Source: Paenibacillus sp. P25
Lineage (GTDB): Bacteria > Bacillota > Bacilli > Paenibacillales > NBRC-103111
Assembly (NCBI GenBank): GCA_024704175.1
Contig: CP085629.1
Location: 806,001 to 870,000 of the forward strand
Direction of reading: 5' to 3'
DNA length: 64,000 nucleotides
Of the stretch, positions 46,292 to 55,535 are shown one piece after another. The translations under genes were made by a program, and so were the position numbers. The number at the start of each line of letters is the position of its first letter. Position 1 is the stretch's first letter. The notes under the pieces were generated by a model. It was not told where the DNA came from and searched no databases. It saw only the letters and a list, made by a program, of their open reading frames with translations.

Positions 46292-48892
46292 TTGAAAACC
46301 ATACAGCGCACCAAATTGGAAGGGTTAAGCGAGAAAATTTTTCTTGACCGTTACGCGATGAAGAATGCCGATACAAGCCAGACACAAGTAGGGGATACGG
46401 TTCTTGTGCTGACCAAGGACGATCCGAAATTTCCGGCGAAGGAAGTCGGCGAAGTCATCGAACGTCAAGGAAAAACCGTCAAGGTGAAGACCCGCAAGCG
46501 GAGAAGTGGTGGAGTCCACCGTCGAGAAGCTGACGCTGACCTTGGAGAAGACGCCCGAGCAAATGTGGGACCGTTTGGCCGCCGCTATGGCTTCCGTAGA
46601 AGCGACTCCCGAGAAGAGAACGGAATGGACGGAGAAGTTCCGCTATGTGCTTGACGATTGGAAGCTGGTGCCCGGCGGACGGATCGTCGCCGGTGCGGAT
46701 GCCAGCGACGAGCTGACCTTGTTTAACTGCTACGTCATCCCTTCGCCGCACGATAGCAGGGGAGGAATCATGGCCACCCTCTCCGAAATGACGGAAATTA
46801 TGGCCCGCGGCGGCGGCGTTGGCATCAATCTCTCGTCGCTTCGCCCGAGACGTGCTGTGGTGAAGGGTGTGAACGGCTCTTCGAGCGGCGCCGTTTCCTG
46901 GGGAGGACTCTTCAGCTACACGACCGGCTTGATCGAGCAGGGGGGCGACCGCCGCGGCGCCTTGATGCTGATGATGAACGACTGGCATCCGGACGTTGTC
47001 GATTTCATTACCGTGAAGCAGACGATGGGCCAGATCACGAACGCCAACCTGTCCGTTTGCGTGAGCAACGGATTTATGAAGGCCGTCAAAGAGGATTTGG
47101 ACTGGGAACTGGTTTATCCCGATACGACCGATGCCGAGTACGATGAGCTGTGGGACGGCGATTTGGACAAATGGAAGAAGCTCGGTAAGAACGTCGTTCA
47201 TTACCGGACGGTCAAAGCCCGGGACATCTGGCATACGATTATCGAGTCGGCTTGGAAATCGGCCGAACCCGGCGTCGTGTTCATGGAATATTACAATCAA
47301 ATGTCCAACAGCTGGTACTTCAACCCGATCATTTGTACCAATCCTTGCGGCGAACAGGGCCTTCCGGCATGGGGCGTGTGCAACCTGTCGGCGATCAACC
47401 TGTCCAAATTTTACGACGAGGAGAAGCATGACGTCGCTTGGGAAGAGCTTGCGAAGACTGTGCACTATTCCACCCGCTTTTTGGACAATGTCATCGACAA
47501 GACGCCTTACCATTTCGAGGAAAACCGGATCAATCAGCAGGGAGAACGCCGCATCGGCTTAGGTTCCATGGGACTGGCGGAGCTGATGATCAAGCTCGGT
47601 ATCCGTTACGGCAGTCCGGAATCGCTCGAGTTCCTGGATAAACTGTATGGATTTATGGCCAAGGAAGCTTACCTGGCCTCGGCGGACATTGCCGAAGAGA
47701 AGGGATCCTTCCAGCATTTTGACGCGGAGAAGTTCATGCAGAGCGGCTTTATGAAGAATATGGTCGCCACTTTCCCCGAAGTCGGCGCCGCGATTCAGAA
47801 GAAAGGCATGCGCAACGTCACGGTAATTACGCAGGCTCCTACAGGAAGTACCGGAACGATGGTCGGAACCTCGACCGGCATAGAGCCTTACTTTGCCTTC
47901 GAATATTACCGTCAAAGCCGTCTCGGCTTCGATAAGCAGTACGTTCCGATCGCCCAGGAATGGAAGGACCAGCATCCGAACGAAGACCTTCCGGATTACT
48001 TCGTCACGGCGATGGATCTCTCCGCTGAGGATCACATCCGGGCACAGGCGGCCATTCAGCGCTGGGTGGACAGCTCGATCTCGAAAACGGCCAACTGCCC
48101 GGCTGATTTCACGATTGAAGAAACGAAGCGGCTCTATGAGCTTGCGTTCGATCTGGGCTGCAAAGGCGTGACGATTTACCGCGACGGCGGCCGTGACGTG
48201 CAGGTGCTCAGCACGGAGAAGAAAGAAGAGAAAGCCGCTGAGGTGAAAGCGGAGGAAGCTCCTGCAGCGAAGTCTCCGGAAGCAACAACCGAAGACTCCG
48301 GACTGACGAACCTGTCGAAGTCGCTTGCGGTGAAGATTGACGCGAAGACAGAGCAGGTATTCGACAGGCAGTACAAGAAGCGTCCGCAGGTGCTGCGCGG
48401 AGCGACCTATAAATACAATACGCCTTTCGGTATGGCGTACATTACGATTAACGATATGAACGGCGGCCCGAGTGAGATCTTCCTCAACGTCGGCAAAGCC
48501 GGCTCTGACGTCTTCGCGATGTCGGAAGCGCTCGGCCGGGTATGCTCGTTGTTCCTCCGCTACGGCGATCACGGGAACAAGGTGCGCAGCCGCTTGTGAA
48601 GCACCTGAAGGGGATCGGCGGCTCCGGCGCCATCGGCTTTGGCGTCAACCGCGTAGAGTCCATCGCGGACGCGGTAGCCAAAGCGCTCGAGGTGCACGGC
48701 GAAGCCGGCGAGAGTGCGGACGACTACGTGACGGCAACCCAGGAGGTCGTGATGGAAACGACCGCTCAATACGCCGTCACCCGCAGCGCGGCCACGTCGC
48801 TCGACCTGTGCCCATCCTGCGGCACGGCCTCGCTGATCAACAGCGAGGGCTGCAAGAACTGCAGCAACTGCGGCTACAGCCGCTGCAGCTAA
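46292..48892 (+). CDS. nrdJ: Class II (adenosylcobalamin-dependent) ribonucleotide reductase (two frame breaks)
   Basis: Makes deoxyribonucleotides with a B12 radical instead of oxygen. About 865 residues. The N-terminus begins at TTG 46292 after GGGAGG; a break near 46500 leads to EQMWDRLAAAMASVEATPEK. Key motifs: LTLFNCYVIPSPHDS, the active-site loop NPCGEQGLPAWGVCNLSAIN and the PTGSTGTMVGTSTGIEP barrel segment. A second break near 48580 leads to VKHLKGIGGSGAIGFG and a C-terminal zinc-finger-like tail CPSCGTASLINSEGCKNC with the redox cysteines SRCS. Two NrdR boxes control it. B12 use links it to the mutase-like protein at 30994 only in cofactor demand. Confidence 0.92.
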
Positions 48893-48918
48893 AAAGAGGC
48901 CTTCGGGCCTCTTTTTTT
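48891..48918 (+). terminator. Terminator after nrdJ
   Basis: AAAAAGAGGCC-TTCG-GGCCTC followed by seven T; a UUCG tetraloop hairpin. Confidence 0.92.
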
Positions 48919-49483
48919 GTTGTTGTGATGTTTCATCAAATTTTGTAAATGGTTCACAAAAAGCTGTAAATTTTGTTTCAAAAATAGTTGTAATCAAAAT
49001 ATGCATTATTATGAATGGATATACAAAGAAATTCTTTTCCATGAATATACAGACAGTCAATCTGAAATTCTTGAGAAATAACATATAAAAGAACAATTGG
49101 CGCGGCGTGCATGTCGCGTTTTTTTATTCTACAACAAACTGGATCGATGGAAGTAAAATGGATTGGAGCCCCGATCCGATGTTTTGCTTACCCCGATTTC
49201 TTTCATCCCTTTATTCCACCAAAGATAAGCCTAATACACTGGTGAAAAAGTTCATAAAGATTGAGCCCCAAGCCCCTATCGGAACGTTTCGCAGCGTTAC
49301 AGGGTTACTCGTAAAAAGTCGTATACGCGAAATTCGAATGATGTAGCCCGAACACGGAAAAAAACTGGAGGTTTCCGGAGGACTCATTAATGCCGGGTGG
49401 TCTATAGGTGTGCTCATTTTCACAATTAACCGGCTAAATTGCATTAGTAAATTTAATATTGTTATCAATCAACAATAAATTAA
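48919..49483. other. AT-rich gene-free stretch at the left edge of the accessory island
   Basis: About 565 bp where base composition shifts to AT-rich. I find no convincing gene: the longest frames lack ribosome sites and recognisable protein. Composition stays AT-rich to about 55.6 kb. Confidence 0.5.
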
Positions 49484-49533
49484 TTTCCCAAAACGGGAAA
49501 TTTGTTGGAAGCAAAAAAGAAACTTGGCATAAT
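49484..49533 (+). promoter_or_regulatory. Operator-promoter unit A of the accessory island
   Basis: A perfect inverted repeat TTTCCC-AAAAC-GGGAAA (49484-49500) is followed by TTGGAA (49505-49510), 17 bases (ending GAAACTTGG) and CATAAT (49528-49533). The same layout recurs at 53193-53242. The repeat abuts the -35 element, as expected for a regulator site. Confidence 0.65.
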
Positions 49534-49635
49534 TAAGGCGTGATTCTTTAGGAAGAACAATACTAGTTGAAAACGCCATCAAATAACTAGTGTACATGCG
49601 CGTAATTACTTATGAAATGAAAGGAGTAATACCCT

Positions 49636-49730
49636 TGATAAATAACATTACAGTCATTGGATCTGGAGTCATGGGAAGGGGGATAGCTTATACAGTCGCA
49701 GTAGCGGGCTACAATTACCATTTTGCCTAA
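49636..49730 (+). pseudogene. 3-hydroxyacyl-CoA dehydrogenase, N-terminal remnant
   Basis: TTG at 49636 after AAAGGAG opens ITVIGSGVMGRGIAYTVAVAGYN, the NAD-binding start of a FadB/Hbd-type dehydrogenase, which stops after about 31 codons. The remaining 250 or so residues are missing; the sequence runs directly into an enoyl-CoA hydratase fragment. A deletion is the likely cause. Confidence 0.7.
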
Positions 49731-50058
49731 ATTGATATCACCAAGTATCGTAGCTCAAATGTTATATACCGGTAATCTTATTAGCGCACATGAGGCCCTA
49801 AAGATCGGATTAGTAGATGAGGTGTTATCTGATCAAGAAGAACTATTAAATCGCGCAACTGCGATAGCCAATGAAATTTGTCTTTGCGCTCCATTATCCG
49901 TACAGCGAATCAAAGAGACCATTTGGAAAACGATGGGCATGTCGCTTTTTCAAGCTTTGCAACTGGATATTGGACCTAATGTTTATGAAAGTGAAGACCG
50001 AGTCGAGGGAGCTAAAGCTTTTCTTGAGAAAAGGGCACCCGTCTGGAAGGGGCGCTAA
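49723..50058 (+). pseudogene. Enoyl-CoA hydratase, C-terminal remnant
   Basis: Codes for LPKLISPSIVAQMLYTGN, AHEALKIGLVDEVL and YESEDRVEGAKAFLEKRAP, the last 110 or so residues of a crotonase-family protein; the catalytic N-terminal half is absent. It is out of frame with the dehydrogenase remnant that it abuts, so no fusion protein is made. Confidence 0.75.
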
Positions 50059-50150
50059 TGGATTAAAGAACGGAGGTTAATGCGCCAGGCAGTGATAGTT
50101 TCAACACAGAGCTTTATTTCAGGAGAAATAATTAGAGAAGGAGACAATAA

Positions 50151-50486
50151 ATGATGCTGTATGAGCTTAGAATCTACCATATCGCCACAGGTAAGATGGA
50201 GGATATTCATAATCGTTTTGCTAATTATACTTTGAGGCTTTTCGCTAAGCACGATATGCATGTAAGAGACTTCTGGGTTGAAACCGAACCAGGGCACAAT
50301 CGTCTCTGTTATGTGATGGAATACCCTGATAGGGAAACCAGGGATCGAAAAATTGATGCTTTTAGAAGTGACCCGGAATGGATCGAAGTAACAGCGCAGT
50401 CAGAAAGAAGAGGACCGATTGTTGAGAAGAGGGAAAGTATTTTCCTTAAAAAGGCCCCATTCTTTCCAAATAATAGTTCAACATAG
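50151..50486 (+). CDS. NIPSNAP-family protein
   Basis: 111-residue protein with the dimeric alpha/beta-barrel pattern of NIPSNAP proteins: YELRIYHIATGKMEDIHNRFA, HVRDFWVETEPGHNRLCYVM and IDAFRSDPEWIEVTAQSER. These proteins are often small hydrolases or accessory proteins in catabolic clusters. GAAGGAG precedes the ATG by 7 bases. It follows the beta-oxidation remnants and may have been part of the same operon, driven by promoter unit A. Confidence 0.82.
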   Translation: MMLYELRIYHIATGKMEDIHNRFANYTLRLFAKHDMHVRDFWVETEPGHNRLCYVMEYPDRETRDRKIDAFRSDPEWIEVTAQSERRGPIVEKRESIFLKKAPFFPNNSST

Positions 50487-50822
50487 ATTGTTTGCGGATC
50501 GAGCTGTAGGCCGCTTATCTTCACGTATCTTTCAGTACTGGTGCTTAAAGGCTTACGATGCGTATACAACAATTGAGAAGAAAAGTGAGAGTGAAATATC
50601 ATTGCGGAGAAGCAAAAACAATTGGATGCATGGGTAAAAATCAAATAAATCATTTTGTAGAATCAGCAAATATACTTTATTGCCCAACAGACTCTAATAA
50701 AGATTTCCCCACGTGACTTTAAGAACGGTCGCGGGGATTTTTCATTTATTTTTTATGGAAAACTTAATGTATTCGTGATAAGAAATAAAGTAAATCAGCG
50801 GACTAGAGAATGGAGTTTGCCT
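50487..50822. other. Gene-free stretch with probable terminator
   Basis: No gene. Around 50700-50745 an inverted repeat (TTTCCCCACG ... CGCGGGGA) followed by five T looks like a terminator for the NIPSNAP transcript. Confidence 0.5.
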
Positions 50823-51589
50823 ATGTATTGGGATAAATTGATCATAGTGTTCTTATCTGAACTGGTTAGCAGTGATGATGGATCAACAAATTGCCAAATC
50901 GCATCATATATTTTGAGCCATCTGGATGAGGTTAAGCAATTGAATATAAGTGAACTATCAAAAAAGTGTAATGTGTCTAATAGTTCCATTAGTAGATTTT
51001 GTAAAGAAATTGGATTGAATGATTTTACGGAATTAAAAGAATTAATTAATACAACCTCGTTTCATTTTAACCTGTATTCAAATCACCAAAGTATTCGTAC
51101 ACGTTCATTGGATTTTGTCGAGAAAGTAAAGGAGAGTTTAAACTTAGTTTCTGAATCTCTGAATTATGAGGTTCTTAACCATTTAGCAAAAGATATCGAC
51201 CGTTATGAAAAAATAGCTATCTTTGGTTTATTAAAGGCAGAAACGGTGGCAATGAATTTACAGAGTGATTTGTTGGTGCTGGGGAAACGTGCTATAACAA
51301 AGGTGCCCTTTAAGCAGCGACTTGAATATTTAGAAAATACAACGGATAAAGATCTGATCATTATTTTTAGTTACACGGGGATTTACTTTGAACATACTTT
51401 TCCAAGAAAAATACCAAAACATCAAGCAAAGCCAAAGGTATATTTTATAACTAGTGATGGAAACTCCGTGTCTATCCTGAAAATTAAACTCGCGCAGTAT
51501 TCTTAAAAAAGGCAATGCGAAACTATCCCGGCAAACCCAAGTTTTAAAAAAACGGATCCGGGCTTCAATCATTCCGTTATCCAATATGA

Positions 51590-52810
51590 TTAAGCTACAG
51601 ATTCTATGGTGACCTTGTATCCTAAAGACTCCAATTTCTTAACCGATTGCTTCATCACCGTATCACGCTTACGCTCTTCGTAATATGTTGCACCAAGTTC
51701 GTTATACGGCTGGTTTCGTGTCAATATATGATAAACGATTGTTAAAATACTATGAGCTACAGCAACGGTCGCTCGATTTGCTCCACGCCTTGCTGCAATC
51801 CGATGGTACTGGCTTGATAAGTACGTGTTCTTGGTTCTTGCTGCTGCTCTTGCAGCTTCAACCAAAGCACTTCGCAACTTTTTATTTCCTTTTCGGGTTC
51901 GGCCTGACTTTCTTTTTCCGGCGCTTTCGTTGTTACCTGGAGACAATCCTGCCCACGAACATAACCGGGCAGCGGAGCCGAACTGGTTTCCGACATCGAC
52001 TCCAGTTTCAGCAAGGATTTGTTCTGCTGTGCGCCGACCAACTCCGGGAATCGTATCCAACAGCTCCAGGTTTTCTTCAAAAGGGCGCATGCGTTCCTTC
52101 ACTTCAGCATCCAGTCTTTCGATTTCTTCATCCAGAAAATCGATATGACGAAGCTGGGTTTCCAGCATGAGTTTTTGGTGTTTACCCATGAGTCCGTTTA
52201 GCGCACGCTTAAGCTCTTCTTTCTTGCTTTTCATTCGGCGCTGAGCCAGCTCCGATAACGCCTCCGGATCTTCAACACCGGCGATCATCGCCTCGAGCAT
52301 AGATCGCCCCGATTTCCCAAGCACATTGCTGGCAACGGACGACAACTTGATATTCGCTCCTTCAAGCACCTTCTGCACACGATTTATTTCCCGTGCTCGC
52401 TCATCGATGAGGCTTCGTCTGTAACGAATCAGCTCTCGTAATTCTCTTTGATCGCGCGAAGGAATGTAGCTTCCTTGAAGCAATCCATGCCGCAGCAATC
52501 CTGCGATCCATTCAGCATCCTTTATGTCCGTTTTGCGACCGGGGACATTCTTCATATGCTTGGCATTAACCACTAACAGTTGAATGTCCTCCAGCTCAAG
52601 TAAGTTGTAGATCGGTTTCCAGTATGATGCTGTACTCTCCATGGCTACATGAGTGCATCCTTTGGATTTCAACCAGTTCACAAGTTCCATGAGATCTTCT
52701 GTCATCGTCAAAAACGTACGGATTTCCTTACCCTCCGGCGTGATGACACATGCAACGACGTTCTTCTTATGAACGTCAAGACCGCAACAGCGACTGTAAA
52801 CGACGTCCAT
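51590..52810 (-). CDS. IS110-family DEDD transposase
   Basis: 406-residue bridge-RNA-guided recombinase of the IS110 family. The RuvC-like N-terminal domain starts YSRCCGLDVHKKNVVACVI (first Asp) and includes KTDIKDAEWIAGLLRHG; a coiled middle follows, then the C-terminal Tnp_20 domain with IPGVGRRTAEQILAETG and the serine region AARLCSWAGLSPGNNESAG. AGAAGGAG lies 7 bases before the ATG. The gene is intact, so the element may still move. Confidence 0.95.
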   Translation of the reverse strand: MDVVYSRCCGLDVHKKNVVACVITPEGKEIRTFLTMTEDLMELVNWLKSKGCTHVAMESTASYWKPIYNLLELEDIQLLVVNAKHMKNVPGRKTDIKDAEWIAGLLRHGLLQGSYIPSRDQRELRELIRYRRSLIDERAREINRVQKVLEGANIKLSSVASNVLGKSGRSMLEAMIAGVEDPEALSELAQRRMKSKKEELKRALNGLMGKHQKLMLETQLRHIDFLDEEIERLDAEVKERMRPFEENLELLDTIPGVGRRTAEQILAETGVDVGNQFGSAARLCSWAGLSPGNNESAGKRKSGRTRKGNKKLRSALVEAARAAARTKNTYLSSQYHRIAARRGANRATVAVAHSILTIVYHILTRNQPYNELGATYYEERKRDTVMKQSVKKLESLGYKVTIESVA

Positions 52811-53050
52811 CTCATACTCCTTCTACGACTGTATAGATTAAAGGGCTGGTGCAACAACCATCCGGGTTAATCTATCCTCCGTGCTTCCATGCGGAGCAAC
52901 AATCTGTGGTGCACCTGGTCGCTGGGGTCTGTCTAATAAACGGGCTCGCAGCACCATAGAGACGCGACCTCCCTTCGCCAGCCGTAAGAAGTTACTTCGA
53001 CGCACTACCATTTTCATCCTTCTGATGGTGCTGCGTAGCAGCATGGTTGT
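52811..53050 (-). ncRNA. Candidate bridge RNA region of the IS110 element
   Basis: About 240 bp non-coding between the element's transposase start and its end. IS110-group elements encode a bridge RNA in this position, upstream of the transposase. On the minus strand it has several hairpins (for example GCTGCTACGCAGC, and GCATGGAAGCACGGAGG pairing partly with upstream bases). Target- and donor-binding loops were not assigned by me. Confidence 0.5.
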
Positions 53051-53192
53051 CTAATAAATATTTTGATAAAGTGATTTGTTTTAAATCTTTGCAGGATTAT
53101 GCATCTCATCCTTTTCAATTACAGCTTGTGGGCAGTTTAATTGCTCAAAATTATGCATACTACTTGACGAAAAAATAAGGTTGGAAAAATAT

Positions 53193-53242
53193 TTTCCTAA
53201 ATTGGGAAATTTATTGGTGATCGAAGCGAAACTTGGCATAAT
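53193..53242 (+). promoter_or_regulatory. Operator-promoter unit B of the accessory island
   Basis: TTTCCT-AAATT-GGGAAA (53193-53209), then TTGGTG (53214-53219), 17 bases ending GAAACTTGG and CATAAT (53237-53242). Spacing and sequence match unit A at 49484-49533. It drives the DJ-1/PfpI gene. Confidence 0.65.
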
Positions 53243-53293
53243 GAAAGCGTAAATTAAATCATGGTTTTATCGTTGAAAGAAAGGAAGATATAA

Positions 53294-53863
53294 ATGAGTA
53301 AAAAAATTGCAGTTTTTTTAGCGGAAGGTTTTGAAGAAGGAGAATCTGTATTTGTCATTGATATTTTAAGAAGAGCAGGATTTCAATGTGATTCCGTAAG
53401 TATCAAAGAAGAAATGGTGAAAGGTACTAACGGTATTGAGGTAAAGGCAGATAAAATTGTAAGTGATGATATTAAAGAATACGATATGATTGTTTTACCT
53501 GGTGGACAACCGGGCGCAACAAATTTGAGAGATAATGAACAAGTTGTTGAATTGGTTAAATATTTTGATAAAACACCGAAAAAATTAATTGCAGCTATTT
53601 GTGCAGCACCGATCGTTCTTGAAAAAGCAGGAATAATCAAGGGACGCAAAATGACATCATATCCTTCAGAGAAATATACTGAGTTATTCAAGGAAGCAAA
53701 TTATGAAGAGGATATTGTCGTGATAGATGATCGCTTGATCACTAGCAGAGGTCCTGCAGCAACGCTGCCTTTTGCTTATGCATTGGTAGATGTGTTAGGT
53801 GGGGATAGCGGCGCATTAAAGGAAAGAATGCTTTACAATCTGGTGAGAGAAAGCAATTATTAA
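53294..53863 (+). CDS. DJ-1/PfpI family protein
   Basis: 189-residue class I glutamine-amidotransferase-like protein of the DJ-1 group, which includes glyoxalase III/deglycase-type proteins. The conserved Glu is in LAEGFEEGE, the glycine loop is IVLPGGQPGATNLRDN, and the nucleophile Cys is in AAICAAPIVLEKAG. GAAAGGAAG precedes the ATG. It is controlled by unit B, so probably by the same signal as the broken catabolic operon at 49.6 kb. Confidence 0.9.
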   Translation: MSKKIAVFLAEGFEEGESVFVIDILRRAGFQCDSVSIKEEMVKGTNGIEVKADKIVSDDIKEYDMIVLPGGQPGATNLRDNEQVVELVKYFDKTPKKLIAAICAAPIVLEKAGIIKGRKMTSYPSEKYTELFKEANYEEDIVVIDDRLITSRGPAATLPFAYALVDVLGGDSGALKERMLYNLVRESNY

Positions 53864-54268
53864 AAATACTGCACGACTGAAGAGATAGGTGCATTTTTGT
53901 ACCGACGTCTACACCAAGTTTCGGAAATTTCACATAGGAAGGAAGCAGACTGCGTCTCAATTGACGGGACATCTTGTTACATGTATATTTATGCATAAGG
54001 CTAAAATTTTTTTCTAAAACAATTGTGAAACAACAACAAACACGGAGCCGCACGGTTTGCGGGCTCCGTTTTCTAATTAATTCTGGAATATCGGGGAACA
54101 CGGTTCAAACCGAGCCACGCTCCTGCCGCTGCGGCAAAAGAATGGAGCCGTACAGTTGTTGTGTGTGTGTGAATGAAATTGATTATATTTTATATCTGTT
54201 TTGATCCGATGATTAATAAATTCTAACAAATACTGGAACAAATATAGGGTGCTGTTATTACACTGCAT
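53864..54268. other. Gene-free stretch between convergent genes, with hairpins
   Basis: No gene. ACGGAGCC pairs with GGCTCCGT at 54042-54069 followed by four T, a likely terminator for the DJ-1 gene. A second GAGCC-containing segment lies at about 54106-54150. Confidence 0.55.
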
Positions 54269-54729
54269 TTATGCGAGTGCTTTTCCATAAAGGATTACGT
54301 TAAAACCATCCATAATTGCAGGCCCATTCTGCTGGTAACCGTTTTTCTCAAAAAACTTTTGAGCGCCGAGTTGGTTCAAGAGAGTATCCAGAATGAGATG
54401 TTTGATGCCAAGGTCTTTGGCTTTTTGCTCCAAGCTCGACAGGAGCTGTTTACCATAGCCCTTTCTCTGGTAACTTGGGTGAACCCGGAAACGCTTGATT
54501 TCCGCTTTGCCCTTCTCAAGCGGCTTTAATCCTCCCATTGCCACTACAAGTCCGCTTTCTCCTAGGCCAACCAGAAATTCACCCCGTCTCTCAAATATTG
54601 TTCAGGAATGTTCAATAGATCATGATAGTGCTCATGTGTTGGTTCTACGTTAGCTTCAGCAATAACCAGTAAATGAATTCTCCATAAATCATCATGATCA
54701 AGTGCAGAATAACGACGAATTTGAATCAT
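54269..54729 (-). CDS. GNAT N-acetyltransferase (one frame break)
   Basis: About 152-residue acetyltransferase. The N-terminus MIQIRRYSALDHDDLWRIH is joined through a break near 54580 to GEFLVGLGESGLVVAMGGL, KRFRVHPSYQRKGYGKQLLSS (acetyl-CoA loop R-K-G-Y-G-K) and AQKFFEKNGYQQNG. GGAGGAG lies 6 bases before ATG 54729. Substrate unknown. Confidence 0.78.
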
Positions 54730-55050
54730 AGGAATCTCCTCCAATATTTTTTCGAAAACATTTAGTTTGAGATGTATATATGTAATATAAATTAACGTTT
54801 GTTTGATGACAAATAATCCTTTTTTATAAAAATTCATAAAAATTTTGATATTTACAACAAATAAATAACGCAAATATAACATAAGATCACGGAAAAGAGT
54901 TTATTGTGTTGAGTTTTATTATATAATTCGCGCATTATGTCAGCTAATATACATTTTTCTTGTTTACTTTTTGGCCGATGACTGAGTTTGCAGAAAGCTT
55001 AAAAGGTACCCATAAAAATAAACAAATTTGTGCTGCTAATATGGATTTTA
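54730..55050. other. AT-rich gene-free stretch
   Basis: No gene or RNA recognised. Together with 55068-55268 it forms a long AT-rich region before the nitrate genes. Confidence 0.4.
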
Positions 55051-55067
55051 TGTAAATTAATATAACA
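55051..55067. promoter_or_regulatory. GlnR/TnrA box 1
   Basis: TGTAAATTAATATAACA fits TGTnAn7TnACA at every fixed position. It lies about 220 bp upstream of box 2 and of the nitrate promoter, consistent with a nitrogen-control site. Confidence 0.7.
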
Positions 55068-55252
55068 CGAAAATGATTGATACACGAAATAAATTGGCAA
55101 ACCATTCGTGATTTTGATGAAAAATCCGTGTAGAAAGAGTATGAAACCGAACTTTTTTGTGTGATTTATATGAAATGTTCGGTTAATTTAGGGGTATTGT
55201 ATTATGAATACAGATAAAAACAAATTTCTGTTGAAAAACAGAAAATCCTAAT

Positions 55253-55285
55253 GTACAGTATTGATATATGTTATATATAATTACA
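55253..55285 (+). promoter_or_regulatory. GlnR/TnrA box 2 over a promoter
   Basis: TGTTATATATAATTACA (55269-55285) again fits TGTnAn7TnACA fully. It contains a TATAAT (55276-55281) with TGTACA 17 bases upstream (55253-55258). Binding here would overlap the -10 element. The transcript would run into the decayed nasB copy and narK. Confidence 0.68.
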
Positions 55286-55390
55286 TTAATGTTGGTTGGA
55301 GAGCAATTTTAGGTAAATATTTGATTAATCATAACACGATATGTAAAGCATCGTCTGACCTGGGAATGTGAACTATGATGGAGAAAAGAA

Positions 55391-55535
55391 TTGTTGGTAG
55401 GAAATGGAATGTTTGGTCAGCTGTATTGGACAATCGCTAAAGCTTGATCCGAACGGCTACGAAATTACGATTTTTGGCGGCGGGCGACATCCGAACTATA
55501 ATCGTATGTTCAAGCGCCGGATGAAGGCTGCGTAG
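55391..55535 (+). pseudogene. Decayed N-terminal copy of nasB/nirB
   Basis: Codes in pieces for LLVGNGM and LDPNGYEITIFGGGRHPNYNRM, the first 40 or so residues of a NirB/NasB FAD domain (the intact copy at 56872 has LVLIGNGMAGV and FEITIFGAEPHPNYNRIM). Intervening sequence is scrambled and the frame ends at TAG 55533-55535. It sits just downstream of the GlnR/TnrA-type promoter. Confidence 0.7.

Larger units (their letters stand above)
51504..53052 (-). mobile_element. IS110-family insertion sequence
   Basis: About 1549 bp, oriented right to left. Ends are inferred from the frame of the interrupted RpiR gene: TCT occurs at both junctions (51501-51503 and 53050-53052), consistent with the short shared core of IS110 insertion. 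No terminal inverted repeats are seen, as usual for the family. It contains one DEDD transposase and a non-coding stretch of about 240 bp upstream of it. Confidence 0.85.
50823..53178 (+). pseudogene. RpiR-family regulator split by an IS110-type element
   Basis: Left part: 227 codons with an N-terminal HTH (LNISELSKKCNVSNSSISRFCKEIG) and most of a SIS sugar-phosphate domain (LIIIFSYTGIYF, KVYFITSDGNSV), reaching ...KIKLAQYS where an in-frame TAA inside the element begins. Right part (53053-53178): NKYFDKVICFKSLQDYASHP and VGSLIAQNYAYYLTKK, the usual RpiR C-terminus. Removing 51504-53052 restores one frame of 268 residues, the normal family length. RpiR proteins usually sense sugar phosphates. 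Start ATG 50823. The regulator is likely inactive. Confidence 0.85.

Noticed and set aside
46479..48572. Long open frames antisense to nrdJ
   Set aside because: They are shadows of a high-GC gene with no ribosome site or recognisable protein.
49107..49346. 79-codon frame in the AT-rich stretch
   Set aside because: No ribosome site, no family resemblance, and atypical composition for a protein.
49526..49539. Sigma-54 promoter (GG-N10-GC) at both accessory-island units
   Set aside because: Both fit GG-N10-GC, but the same bases give a better sigma-A promoter with exact 17-base spacing, and no sigma-54 activator is near.
52838..53044. 68-codon frame in the non-coding end of the IS110 element
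   Set aside because: Overlaps the expected bridge RNA region and lacks a start signal; very basic random-like protein.
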